From contig CAJORC010000116.1 in NCBI GenBank assembly GCA_905236615.1, positions 1 to 5,753 of the forward strand: 5,753 bases of DNA, read 5' to 3'. Below the pieces are notes generated by a model, which saw only the letters and a list, made by a program, of their open reading frames with translations, searched no databases and was not told the origin of the DNA. The DNA comes from an uncultured Lachnospiraceae bacterium (GTDB lineage: Bacteria > Bacillota > Clostridia > Lachnospirales > Lachnospiraceae). This document shows, piece by piece, positions 1-4,496 of this stretch. Every line of letters starts with the position of its first letter. The first letter of the stretch is position 1. Position numbers and translations under genes: made by a program.

Positions 1-53
1 CACTGAAACACCTTGTATTTAACTGTATTCTTATCTACTACAAAACTATTCAT
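1..53 (-). CDS. Start of an unidentified protein, cut by the left edge of the window
   Basis: An ATG at 53-51 opens a frame that stays open to the window edge; it begins MNSFVVDKNTVKYKVFQ. A good ribosome site (GGGGAG, six bases before the ATG) supports the start. The gene lies 18 bases after the stop of the membrane protein at 72-434, so the two are probably co-transcribed. Only 17 complete codons are visible, too few to assign a family, and there is no obvious signal peptide in this piece. The start is well supported but the function is unknown. Confidence 0.6.
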   Translation of the reverse strand, partial: MNSFVVDKNTVKYKVFQ

Positions 54-71
54 CTGATACTCCCCAAAATC

Positions 72-434
72 TTATATATTAAACACCTCATTCGAATAGG
101 CTGCCCAGCCGCCAAATGTTTTTATCAAACACACACCGGCAAGTGTTACATATATAATAGCAGGTATAAGCAAGTATACTTTACCTTTGGTTAAGGTTTT
201 CTTAAATACATAAATATTTGAAGGTAATGTAATTGCAAGCCATATTAATAGTTCAATACAACCTATAATAACAGAAATATCTTTATCCGCTCCTAAATCA
301 TAACTATACCCTTTTGAATGCCCGGTTATATCCAGAAATATCCATTCAAAACATATTGGAAAAGAAAAGGCAATTAAGCTTGCCCAAATAAAATTAATAC
401 CATATATAATCTTGTTTTTCATATTACTACCCAT
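72..434 (-). CDS. Small three-helix integral membrane protein, function unknown
   Basis: This 120-residue protein has three clear hydrophobic spans, at about residues 9-33, 52-76 and 85-110. A polar loop containing HSKGYSYDLGADKD lies between the first two. Its short basic N-terminus (MGSNMKNK) suggests that end is cytoplasmic. The first ATG is preceded by GGAGTAAAGG at workable spacing; a second ATG four codons later (MKNK) is also possible. No catalytic or binding motif is visible and I do not recognise the family. It lies 27 bases after the short ORF at 462-656 and 18 bases before the next gene, so it probably belongs to a small operon. That it is a real membrane-protein gene is likely; its role is not inferable from sequence. 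Confidence 0.7.
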   Translation of the reverse strand: MGSNMKNKIIYGINFIWASLIAFSFPICFEWIFLDITGHSKGYSYDLGADKDISVIIGCIELLIWLAITLPSNIYVFKKTLTKGKVYLLIPAIIYVTLAGVCLIKTFGGWAAYSNEVFNI

Positions 435-461
435 AATTCCTTTACTCCACGGAAGTTCTCC

Positions 462-656
462 CTATTGCAATTTTCTGATATCAGCATAAGTAAGAATACT
501 ATCCTCTGTAAAATCTGATATTACAATGCTGCTCACATCTGTATTCTTTATGCCGTCCCAGTTCTCTCTTATTTCGCTCACTAATCCAGTGTCTATAGTA
601 TCTTTGCTGTTGTCTTTATCCTGTATCACTTTTATTGAACTCTCCTCAATTTCCAA
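462..656 (-). CDS. Doubtful short ORF, possibly the tail of a degraded protein
   Basis: A 64-codon frame ends at 462, just before the membrane-protein gene. Its only plausible start is a TTG at 656-654 with no good ribosome site, and the frame is closed a few codons upstream by a TAA at 674-672. The product is hydrophilic and acidic (stretches such as EIEESS and DKDNSKDTIDTG) and ends ADIRKLQ. Its composition looks more like coding sequence than random AT-rich DNA, and its position 27 bases before the next start fits an operon. It may be the C-terminal remnant of a larger gene whose front has been lost, or a TTG-started small protein. I do not recognise a family. Confidence 0.35.
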   Translation of the reverse strand: MEIEESSIKVIQDKDNSKDTIDTGLVSEIRENWDGIKNTDVSSIVISDFTEDSILTYADIRKLQ

Positions 657-774
657 AATTGAAACTTCGTTTTATTCTAAAAGTGCGATCGGTTTTTTTC
701 AAGCTTATCACGCGAATATTTTCATAATTTAAAATTTTCGTCTCCCGGCACAATCTTCCGATATAGGACAGCAT
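646..774 (-). CDS. Candidate 42-residue basic mini-ORF, unproven
   Basis: An ATG at 774-772, preceded by AAAGGG eight bases away, opens 42 codons ending in TGA at 648-646. It overlaps the start of the following short ORF in another frame. The product is basic (it begins MLSYIGRLCRETKILNYEN) and has no recognised domain. It spans an imperfect hairpin (713-740), so the DNA may be a regulatory or repeat element that happens to be open. I list it only because it is the sole frame covering this otherwise empty stretch. Confidence 0.2.
   Translation of the reverse strand: MLSYIGRLCRETKILNYENIRVISLKKTDRTFRIKRSFNFGN
713..740. repeat. Imperfect 10-base inverted repeat
   Basis: CGAATATTTT at 713-722 pairs with AAAATTTTCG at 731-740 (nine of ten positions) across an eight-base AT loop. 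There is no T-run immediately after it on either strand, so it does not look like a terminator. Its function is unknown. It lies in the weakly coding gap between the unrecognised ORF ending at 879 and the short ORF at 656. Confidence 0.35.
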
Positions 775-878
775 TTTGAAAGCCCTTTATTTATTGGGTT
801 CACAAGCTCTGCATTGAAATTTAAATTATGTTAACTAAATGCATGCCATACGCATAACCCGTAATTATTACGAAATAA

Positions 879-1409
879 TCATGCTGCCCCTTTAGGTGTT
901 GTATCTTTTTTGTGTCCATCCACATGAGGAACTAAGTTCAGATTCTGAACTTCAATCCGCTTAGGATGTCCCTTTCTCTGCATATCAATATGGACAGTGA
1001 ACCCATATACACCATCTGTGAAAATAAATGTGTGAGTTCCGTCCATCTCTATGGCTACCTTTGCCTCAGCCTGGCATATATGCATCATTGGAAATGTAAT
1101 ATTCCCGATAACATCTCTTACCACCATTAGTGTCATCCTGGAAAGAAGATCTTCCTGGGTCTTTTTCTTTTTTTCTTCTTCCGTAACTTCCTCACCCAAC
1201 TCTGAATTCTGCTCCGGTGTATGTGGAAGTTCTCTGAAATAGAGCTTAAGACTATCTACACACATGGATCTGCATTTCATCGCAGCAAACAGATCCGATA
1301 CCGCTTCATACAGAGCGTATTCATACTGAAATACCTTTGTCAGCGGATTCCTGTAGAATTTATCAAATTCGATACCGTCAAGCTTTACTTCCTTATAAGT
1401 TCTCTGTCC
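879..1409 (-). pseudogene. Unrecognised 176-residue segment, front end lost at a fusion
   Basis: The frame stays open upstream to 1538, but the part right of about 1409 overlaps, in a different frame, a recognisable transketolase fragment, so only 1409-879 looks like authentic coding sequence. It begins GQRTYKEVKLDGIEF and ends in KGAA. Visible parts are an aromatic/alkyl helical region (about 25-60 residues in), a very charged linker (EEVTEEEKKKKTQED), and a C-terminal region of alternating strands (KVAIEMDGTHTFIFTDG, then GFTVHID). There is no ribosome site or credible start of its own; the nearest ATGs (1445 and 1538) lie inside the out-of-frame neighbour. I do not recognise the family. 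It is either the C-terminal remnant of a larger protein or a small chimera read from the MerR-type promoter upstream. Confidence 0.5.
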
Positions 1410-1695
1410 TGATACCTGTAGGATGATATTTCTGGCTTGTAGCATACTTAAACATCTGATCAAACTCTTCTCTTGTAGTCGGAGCAAAGTATACGAAATT
1501 CGAAATATGAGCAAACATCTGAATATCACATATCGCAATATGTGTATTGCTATTCATTCCAAAAACGCCAGGCTGCAGCACAAGCATTGTTGATGGACTG
1601 TTATTCAACGCAACATCATGGGAAAGCTGGTCATAAGTTCTCTGGAAAAATGGTGCAAAAGTTCCGAAAACAGCCGTGCCGCCATTTTTTGCTAT
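1405..1695 (-). pseudogene. 1-deoxyxylulose-5-phosphate synthase-like transketolase, internal fragment
   Basis: About 97 residues match the pyrimidine-binding (transketolase-like) domain of DXS homologues found in Firmicutes. The recognisable run is IAKNGGTAVFGTF, then FQRTYDQLSHDVALNN, FGMNSNTHIAICDIQ, NFVYFAPTTREEFDQMFKYA and HPTGIRT. In complete enzymes (roughly 600 residues) this domain helps bind thiamine diphosphate and make DXP for isoprenoid and thiamine synthesis. Here the whole N-terminal thiamine domain and the C-terminal domain are missing. The frame ends in TAA at 1393-1395, just after the coding register shifts into the unrecognised segment ending at 879. The apparent N-terminal extension up to 1833 is A-tract and terminator DNA, not protein. 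It lies right behind a MerR-type promoter that probably once served another gene. It cannot be a working synthase. Confidence 0.75.
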
Positions 1696-1729
1696 AGGAT
1701 TTCTGATTACTTTTGGTTCTATGTCTGAA

Positions 1730-1760
1730 ACTATACTCCTTGGAGTTAACTTCAGGTCAA
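1730..1760 (-). promoter_or_regulatory. MerR-family-type promoter (19-base spacer, GTTAAC-centred dyad)
   Basis: On the minus strand, TTGACC (1760-1755) and TATAGT (1735-1730) are separated by 19 bases. The long spacer carries an imperfect dyad centred on GTTAAC: half-sites CCTGAAGTT and CTTGGAGTT on opposite strands agree at seven of nine positions. Stretched spacers with a centred dyad are the hallmark of promoters activated by MerR-family regulators, which untwist the DNA to align the two boxes. No merR gene is visible in the window. The promoter now leads into a transketolase fragment with no ribosome site, so the original target gene has probably been deleted. Confidence 0.7.
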
Positions 1761-1764
1761 TACC

Positions 1765-1792
1765 TTTTTTCAATTTTTTTCGTATTTTTTTT
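1765..1792 (-). promoter_or_regulatory. Phased A-tracts upstream of the MerR-type promoter
   Basis: Runs of 6, 7 and 8 adenines (minus strand; T-runs at 1765-1770, 1774-1780 and 1785-1792) lie just upstream of the -35 box. Their centres are about 9.5 and 11.5 bases apart, close to one helical turn. Such phasing produces intrinsic bending, and A-rich tracts here can act as an UP element for the RNA polymerase alpha subunits. The role is inferred from position and spacing only. Confidence 0.5.
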
Positions 1793-1805
1793 GTTACTTT
1801 GAAAA

Positions 1806-1849
1806 ATGCAGCAATGGTTCTGTAGGAATTCATTGAACCATTGCTGCAT
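1806..1849 (-). terminator. Strong intrinsic terminator of the tetR operon
   Basis: A perfect 15-base inverted repeat (arms 1806-1820 and 1835-1849, left arm ATGCAGCAATGGTTC) encloses a 14-base loop. On the minus strand it begins 14 bases after the stop of the monooxygenase gene at 1864 and is followed directly by TTTTTC. There is no T-run on the plus-strand side, so it is polar for minus-strand transcription. An ATG inside the loop opens a spurious reading frame. Confidence 0.8.
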
Positions 1850-1863
1850 CCGACTATATGCTA

Positions 1864-2193
1864 TCAGCTTCTGATATACCTATTATCCGTTCCGGGGATA
1901 TTGTCTTCCGAAATAAATCTCTCCACTCTCATGTGTAGATCATATTTCTCACGAAGTTCAGTAATGACACCCATCATTGGGGAATTATGATGGATATCAA
2001 TTGCCTCCTGACTTGCCCATCTGTCTATCAGAAGCACCGTTTCAGAATCTTCTGCAGGGAAAAAGTATTCATATTGTTCGTTACCGGCTTCTGCACGTAT
2101 CTTAGCAACCGTACCGCTATTCATCATTTCTTCAGCAAATGCTCTTGCATTTCCATTTTTTCCTGAATAATAGATATTCACAACTATACTCAT
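1864..2193 (-). CDS. Antibiotic biosynthesis monooxygenase (ABM) domain protein, quinol monooxygenase-like
   Basis: This 109-residue protein has the pattern of the dimeric alpha-beta ABM fold: an N-terminal strand (MSIVVNIYYSG), a helix with FAEEMMNSGTVAKIRAE, a strand pair around YEYFFPAED, and the typical ETVLLIDRWASQEAIDIHH followed by helix PMMGVITELREKY. Relatives (YgiN-type quinol monooxygenases and heme/flavin-independent oxygenases) oxidise quinols or small aromatics without a bound cofactor. The true substrate is unknown. The start has a strong GGAGG seven bases upstream, and the length is normal for the family. It is the last gene of the tetR-flavin reductase-ABM operon, 20 bases after the deleted flavin reductase, and is followed by the terminator at 1806-1849. 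It appears intact, so it may be the only functional enzyme left in this operon. Confidence 0.85.
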   Translation of the reverse strand: MSIVVNIYYSGKNGNARAFAEEMMNSGTVAKIRAEAGNEQYEYFFPAEDSETVLLIDRWASQEAIDIHHNSPMMGVITELREKYDLHMRVERFISEDNIPGTDNRYIRS

Positions 2194-2213
2194 TTTTAAT
2201 CCTCCAGACTTCT

Positions 2214-2489
2214 TTAGTTCATTTTTGCACAGTCACCAACTTTATCTCCTGTCACAAAATACTCGTATGTGGGGAATTCGAAAAGAACCGGCTTGAACAC
2301 ATGATAATTAATTTTTCCTGATTCATTCAAAATTGTTTCATCTGCATATGTGGCGAGGATCTTTCCAATGAAATTATCAAATCCCTCCAACTCATAATTG
2401 TGATCAATCTCACACTCAATAGAAACCTTTGCATCATCAATAAGCGGTGCCGGGTAAAGTGCAAGTACTGCTCCAATATTTTTCTTCAT
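2214..2489 (-). pseudogene. Flavin reductase-like (FMN-binding split barrel) protein with its core deleted
   Basis: The 91-residue product joins two recognisable ends of a flavoredoxin/flavin reductase family protein that is normally about 190 residues. The N-terminus (MKKNIGAVLALYPAPL) is the usual opening. It then jumps at residues 16-17 to the C-terminal third (IDDAKVSIECEIDHNYELEG, then KPVLFEFPTYEYFVTGDKVG). About 95-100 residues, including most of the FMN-binding barrel, are missing, yet the frame is preserved. Both joined segments in intact relatives carry an APL/APLID-like sequence, suggesting deletion between short repeats. The start has AGGAG 11 bases upstream, overlapping the tetR stop region. 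Full-length members shuttle electrons from NAD(P)H or ferredoxin through bound flavin; this product almost certainly cannot. It is probably translated but non-enzymatic. Confidence 0.8.
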
Positions 2490-2503
2490 TTCGTTTTTTA
2501 CTC

Positions 2504-3124
2504 CTAAAAAATCAAACTCAAAAACTGATAAGTTAAGTCATATATGGAAACTCTCTTATAGCTCAGACCAACTGTATCCATAGCTTCAAGCTGCTTATCA
2601 GTAGGATATGCATAAGGATAGATTCCATACATATAAGGAAAAAATGCATATCTAATCTGCGCTCTTTTTTCCTCTGATACATCCGTCAAATGCCTGCTGA
2701 GGCACTTGTCAAATAATTCCACTGTTTTCTTAAATTCTCTTTTATAATCAATCAATAGAATATCTCTGCTGTTTTCTTCTATTTCATATAAATTCATCGC
2801 AGAAATTTTGAGAAGAGTTTTCCTTTCTTCCATTGACTTTGAAATTTCATCAGCAAGTTTATCCGGCTCCAGCCTGCTTTCCAGCTCACTGATATTTTTT
2901 AGAGACATATTCCACTTCATATATTCTCGTGTAAGAATCCCTAAAAAAATTTCTTCCTTGGTCTGAAAATAGTTATAGATTGACGGTCTGGAAAAAGATG
3001 TAACTGTACTGATATCTTTTATTGTAATGGCCCTGTAGCCCTTCTCCTCATAGAGGCTTTCACAAGCATCCATGATTTCTTCTCTTCTGATATTTGTTAA
3101 TTCCTTAGACTCTATTACTGCCAT
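2504..3124 (-). CDS. TetR/AcrR-family transcriptional regulator
   Basis: This 206-residue protein has a standard N-terminal TetR helix-turn-helix: the first helices at about residues 11-30 (RREEIMDACESLYEEKGY), then TIKDISTVTSFSRPSIYNYF (34-53) ending in the characteristic YNYFQTKEEIF. The remaining 145 residues form the helical ligand and dimer domain, with a C-terminal FFPYMYGIYPYAYPTDKQ motif typical of a clostridial subgroup. GAGGTG ten bases upstream fixes the ATG start. Its own promoter contains the dyad at 3188-3202, and two more copies lie in the flavodoxin promoter at 3504-3558, so it most likely represses both and is relieved by a quinone, electrophile or other small ligand (inferred). 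It leads the operon with the flavin reductase remnant (14-base gap) and the ABM protein. It appears complete and functional. Confidence 0.92.
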   Translation of the reverse strand: MAVIESKELTNIRREEIMDACESLYEEKGYRAITIKDISTVTSFSRPSIYNYFQTKEEIFLGILTREYMKWNMSLKNISELESRLEPDKLADEISKSMEERKTLLKISAMNLYEIEENSRDILLIDYKREFKKTVELFDKCLSRHLTDVSEEKRAQIRYAFFPYMYGIYPYAYPTDKQLEAMDTVGLSYKRVSIYDLTYQFLSLIF

Positions 3125-3172
3125 AATGAAACGTCACCTCGTTAAAATATATATAAATGTCCTATTGCAATC

Positions 3173-3202
3173 ATTATAATATTTATCTTGACAGCGTGTC
3201 AA
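3173..3202 (-). promoter_or_regulatory. Promoter of tetR
   Basis: On the minus strand a consensus TTGACA -35 box (3202-3197) and a consensus TATAAT -10 box (3178-3173) are 18 bases apart. The -35 box is one arm of the dyad at 3188-3202, so bound repressor would exclude RNA polymerase. The leader of roughly 40 bases ends at the GAGGTG site before the tetR ATG. Confidence 0.8.
3188..3202. promoter_or_regulatory. TetR-type operator copy 1 (tetR promoter)
   Basis: TTGACA and TGTCAA arms surround GCG, giving a 15-base dyad with six-base perfect arms. It matches the two copies upstream of the truncated flavodoxin (common form TTGACA-N-CG-TGTCAA). An overlapping TGACAT immediately to the right forms a second everted pair. 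Its location on the -35 box suggests autorepression. Confidence 0.75.
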
Positions 3203-3229
3203 CATGACATTATAGTTTATCCCTGCTGC

Positions 3230-3379
3230 TTATTTCATCTCTTTTTCCCACATGCGGATAACATTAAGTCCAAGGCTGTCATTTTCCTTACAATAATCCA
3301 GGATTCCTGAATCTTCAGAAGAACGATTGATCATACTGTAATGATTCTGTACTGCAGACAACTTAAGGCCATGCGCTGT
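3230..3379 (-). pseudogene. Aldo/keto reductase internal fragment with an unassigned tail
   Basis: Fifty codons starting right at the flavodoxin stop, in a different frame, read HGLKLSAVQNHYSMINRSSE and then SGILDYCKEN. This is the segment of aldo/keto reductases around the conserved SAVQNHYS strand and the following DYC helix, part of the NADP-binding side of the barrel. Complete enzymes are about 280-320 residues and reduce aldehydes and ketones. After CKEN the sequence (DSLGLNVIRMWEKEMK) no longer matches that family, so there may be a second junction to the C-terminus of another, unidentified protein. There is no start codon or ribosome site for this frame. It sits between the flavodoxin remnant and tetR, and is a deletion scar rather than a gene. 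Confidence 0.75.
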
Positions 3380-3477
3380 CAAAATAAATCACCACCTGCA
3401 ATACGAGCAATCTCTGTGCCCACTGCCTTCGTTACGCCACTTGCTGAAAAACAAGCCACTAAAATCTTTTTTGTCAT
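3379..3477 (-). pseudogene. Flavodoxin cut after 32 residues
   Basis: A well-formed gene start (AAAGGAG eight bases before the ATG) encodes MTKKILVACFSASGVTKAVG and continues through EIARIAGGDLF, then stops at TGA. This is the first strand, FMN-phosphate loop (SASGVT) and first helix of a long-chain flavodoxin; intact relatives continue EIKPEVPY and reach about 150-180 residues. The intact paralogue at 4486-4926 shows the same opening in a related form. The reading continues in another frame as aldo/keto reductase, so the stop lies at a deletion joint. The promoter and three-part operator arrangement upstream are intact, so a 32-residue peptide may still be made under TetR control. It cannot bind FMN as a flavodoxin. 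Confidence 0.85.
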
Positions 3478-3503
3478 TTTTTTATCTCCTTTCCTATCTG
3501 CAT

Positions 3504-3530
3504 CTATTATTGACATCGTGTCAATAATAG
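3504..3530. promoter_or_regulatory. TetR-type operator copy 2 (over the transcription start)
   Basis: This is the best copy: perfect 12-base arms (left arm CTATTATTGACA) around TCG, 27 bases in all. It begins within the -10 box of the truncated-flavodoxin promoter and covers the expected transcription start, so binding would block initiation. As RNA, the same dyad could form a hairpin at the 5' end of the leader. Confidence 0.8.
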
Positions 3531-3558
3531 TATAACTCATCTGCTGACAACGTGTCAA
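3529..3558 (-). promoter_or_regulatory. Promoter of the truncated flavodoxin
   Basis: TTGACA (3558-3553) and TATACT (3534-3529) on the minus strand are separated by 18 bases, the same geometry as the tetR promoter. Operator copy 3 covers the -35 box and copy 2 covers the start site, an arrangement suited to tight cooperative repression. The leader to the ATG at 3477 is short and carries AAAGGAG. Confidence 0.75.
3545..3557. promoter_or_regulatory. TetR-type operator copy 3 (over the -35 box)
   Basis: TGACA and TGTCA arms surround ACG, with the outermost base of the left arm changed (CTGACA instead of TTGACA). Its centre is about 34 bases from that of copy 2, roughly three helical turns, so the two sites present the same face of the DNA. 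Confidence 0.65.
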
Positions 3559-3609
3559 TAAAATGGCATATAAAAATTATATCTGATTTCTTACTGATAT
3601 TTCTTTACT

Positions 3610-4230
3610 TTATTTCCTTTCTTTTTTCGTTTTACTATTCCGATACTCTTCAATTTCCTGTGCTATTGTATTATAATCACGTTCAAACAACTCTTCATAC
3701 ACCTGACTCCACAGAATGTCTTCAGGAACTTTTTCCAACAATTTATTCTGTACAAACAGCTTACTCTTCTCTTTATATTTAGGAAGATCATTCTTTGCAA
3801 GCAGTCTATTCAGTTCTGTTCTCCAAAGTATCGTAATCTTTCTCTTTGATTTAACCTTTGGATTCAGACCAGCCTTTCTCAAAATATAAAAATCAACATT
3901 TCCCGACTCATCAAGCTCCGTTGTTATAATTCCCCACCAATCAGGAACGTGCTCTTCTATATGGGCAGCATGAGATGTTCCTACAACAACTATATTCCTG
4001 TCATAATACCAATCATAATTTTTTACCTGCTTTTCCAGTCTCGCATAGGTATCAGCATCGCTTTTTATCTCTATTCCATATAGAATTTCAGGCGTAATCA
4101 TCACAACATCAGCTCTTGCACTGCCTGTCCGCTTTTCTTCCAGTATCCTGACCTTACCAAAAGTATCTTCCAAAAACTCAAATAATGGTTCCCTTATATC
4201 TTTATCATGTAGTATTCTCAATTCTTCCAT
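3610..4230 (-). CDS. sce7726-family protein with a PD-(D/E)XK nuclease-like core
   Basis: This 206-residue protein starts LHDKDIREPLFEFL, the usual opening of the sce7726 family. The nuclease-like core is visible: RADVVMI (acidic D41), then YGIEIKSDAD (E54 and K56, the ExK element), and a helix with Q68 in EKQVKNYDWYYD, followed by NIVVVGTSH and the family signature HVPDWWGIIT (95-104). The C-terminal third is basic and helical and ends KTKKERK. The fold resembles restriction and repair endonucleases, but the biological role of the family is not established; accessory and defence-type settings are common (general knowledge). The start has only a weak ribosome site and lies six bases after the stop of the SGNH remnant, so it may rely on read-through and reinitiation. 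No partner methylase or toxin-antitoxin mate is visible. It appears intact. Confidence 0.8.
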   Translation of the reverse strand: MEELRILHDKDIREPLFEFLEDTFGKVRILEEKRTGSARADVVMITPEILYGIEIKSDADTYARLEKQVKNYDWYYDRNIVVVGTSHAAHIEEHVPDWWGIITTELDESGNVDFYILRKAGLNPKVKSKRKITILWRTELNRLLAKNDLPKYKEKSKLFVQNKLLEKVPEDILWSQVYEELFERDYNTIAQEIEEYRNSKTKKERK

Positions 4231-4236
4231 GTCAAC

Positions 4237-4368
4237 TTACTTTCTTTCAAGGTTCTTCACTACTTTGCAAAGTTCCTCAGCAAGTGTCTTATGAGCCTCC
4301 GGTGTCAGATGAAGTGAATCATATTCCGAAGGATAAATATATTTAGCTGCATCAAAGAAAATGCATCC
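4237..4368 (-). pseudogene. SGNH/GDSL hydrolase, C-terminal fragment
   Basis: The frame reads GCIFFDAAKYIYPSEYDSLH, then LTPEAHKTLAEEL, and ends at TAA at 4239-4237. The DSLHLTPEAH stretch is block V of SGNH hydrolases, carrying the catalytic Asp (D of DSLH) and His (H of LHLT). The blocks with the catalytic Ser (GDS), Gly and Asn are missing, so the enzyme (normally about 200 residues, an esterase or acyl hydrolase) is dead. At its left end it overlaps the metallo-beta-lactamase-fold fragment by a few bases in another frame, so the two were joined by a deletion within an AAGGATGCA-like sequence. The intact sce7726-family gene follows six bases later. Confidence 0.75.
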
Positions 4369-4496
4369 TTTGGACTTATCTTCATCTCAAAAGGATTGAT
4401 ATAAATATTCTTCTTCCCTGCCTTAACCCTAATGCTGTTGTGTCCAAATAATTCAATATCGTCTGTTGTTATGTCTTCACCAACCTTATATTTCAT
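4362..4496 (-). pseudogene. Metallo-beta-lactamase-fold (UlaG-like) hydrolase, N-terminal fragment
   Basis: An ATG at 4496, overlapping the end of the flavodoxin by 11 bases, begins MKYKVGEDITTDDIELFGHN. It continues SIRVKAGKKNIYINPFEMK, the first two strands of UlaG-like MBL-fold hydrolases (HNSIR and the INPF turn). The metal-binding HxHxDH motif, which should come about 15 residues further on, is absent because the frame leaves homology after SPKDA at about 4362. The open frame then continues through out-of-frame SGNH sequence and stops at 4305. No separate ribosome site is evident, so it may be coupled to the flavodoxin. It is non-functional as an enzyme. Confidence 0.7.

Noticed and set aside
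646..774. Remnant of an IS91-type transposase suggested by YIGR near the start
   Set aside because: The match is four residues and the rest does not follow the family pattern.
862..880. ATTATT/AATAAT hairpin at the end of the unrecognised segment
   Set aside because: Six A-T pairs only and no following T-run; not a credible terminator.
1696..1833. N-terminal extension of the transketolase frame (begins MNSYRTIAAFFKV)
   Set aside because: It translates the terminator loop, the A-tracts and the MerR-type promoter; the Lys-rich peptide is a by-product of the A-runs and no ribosome site precedes the ATG.
1806..1849. Terminal inverted repeat of an insertion sequence or MITE
   Set aside because: There is no second copy, target duplication or transposase nearby, and the position and T-run fit a terminator.
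3374..3382. TTGACAGCG at the flavodoxin/aldo-keto reductase joint, identical to half of operator copy 1
   Set aside because: Only one arm is present and it is in inverted orientation relative to copy 1, so it neither forms an operator nor explains the deletion; chance is plausible.
3475..3502. Nine-codon leader ORF (MQIGKEIKK) whose stop overlaps the truncated-flavodoxin ATG
   Set aside because: It has no ribosome site of its own and arises from the purine-rich Shine-Dalgarno region; no attenuator features accompany it.
3575..3605. Possible terminator after the sce7726-family gene (ATATC/GATAT arms, then a T-run)
   Set aside because: The stem is only about five AT-rich pairs with a long loop, too weak to support.
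4305..4361. Tail of the MBL-fold frame reading FSLMQLNIFILRN
   Set aside because: It is out-of-frame SGNH hydrolase sequence; the same bases read GCIFFDAAKYIYPSEYD in the authentic frame.
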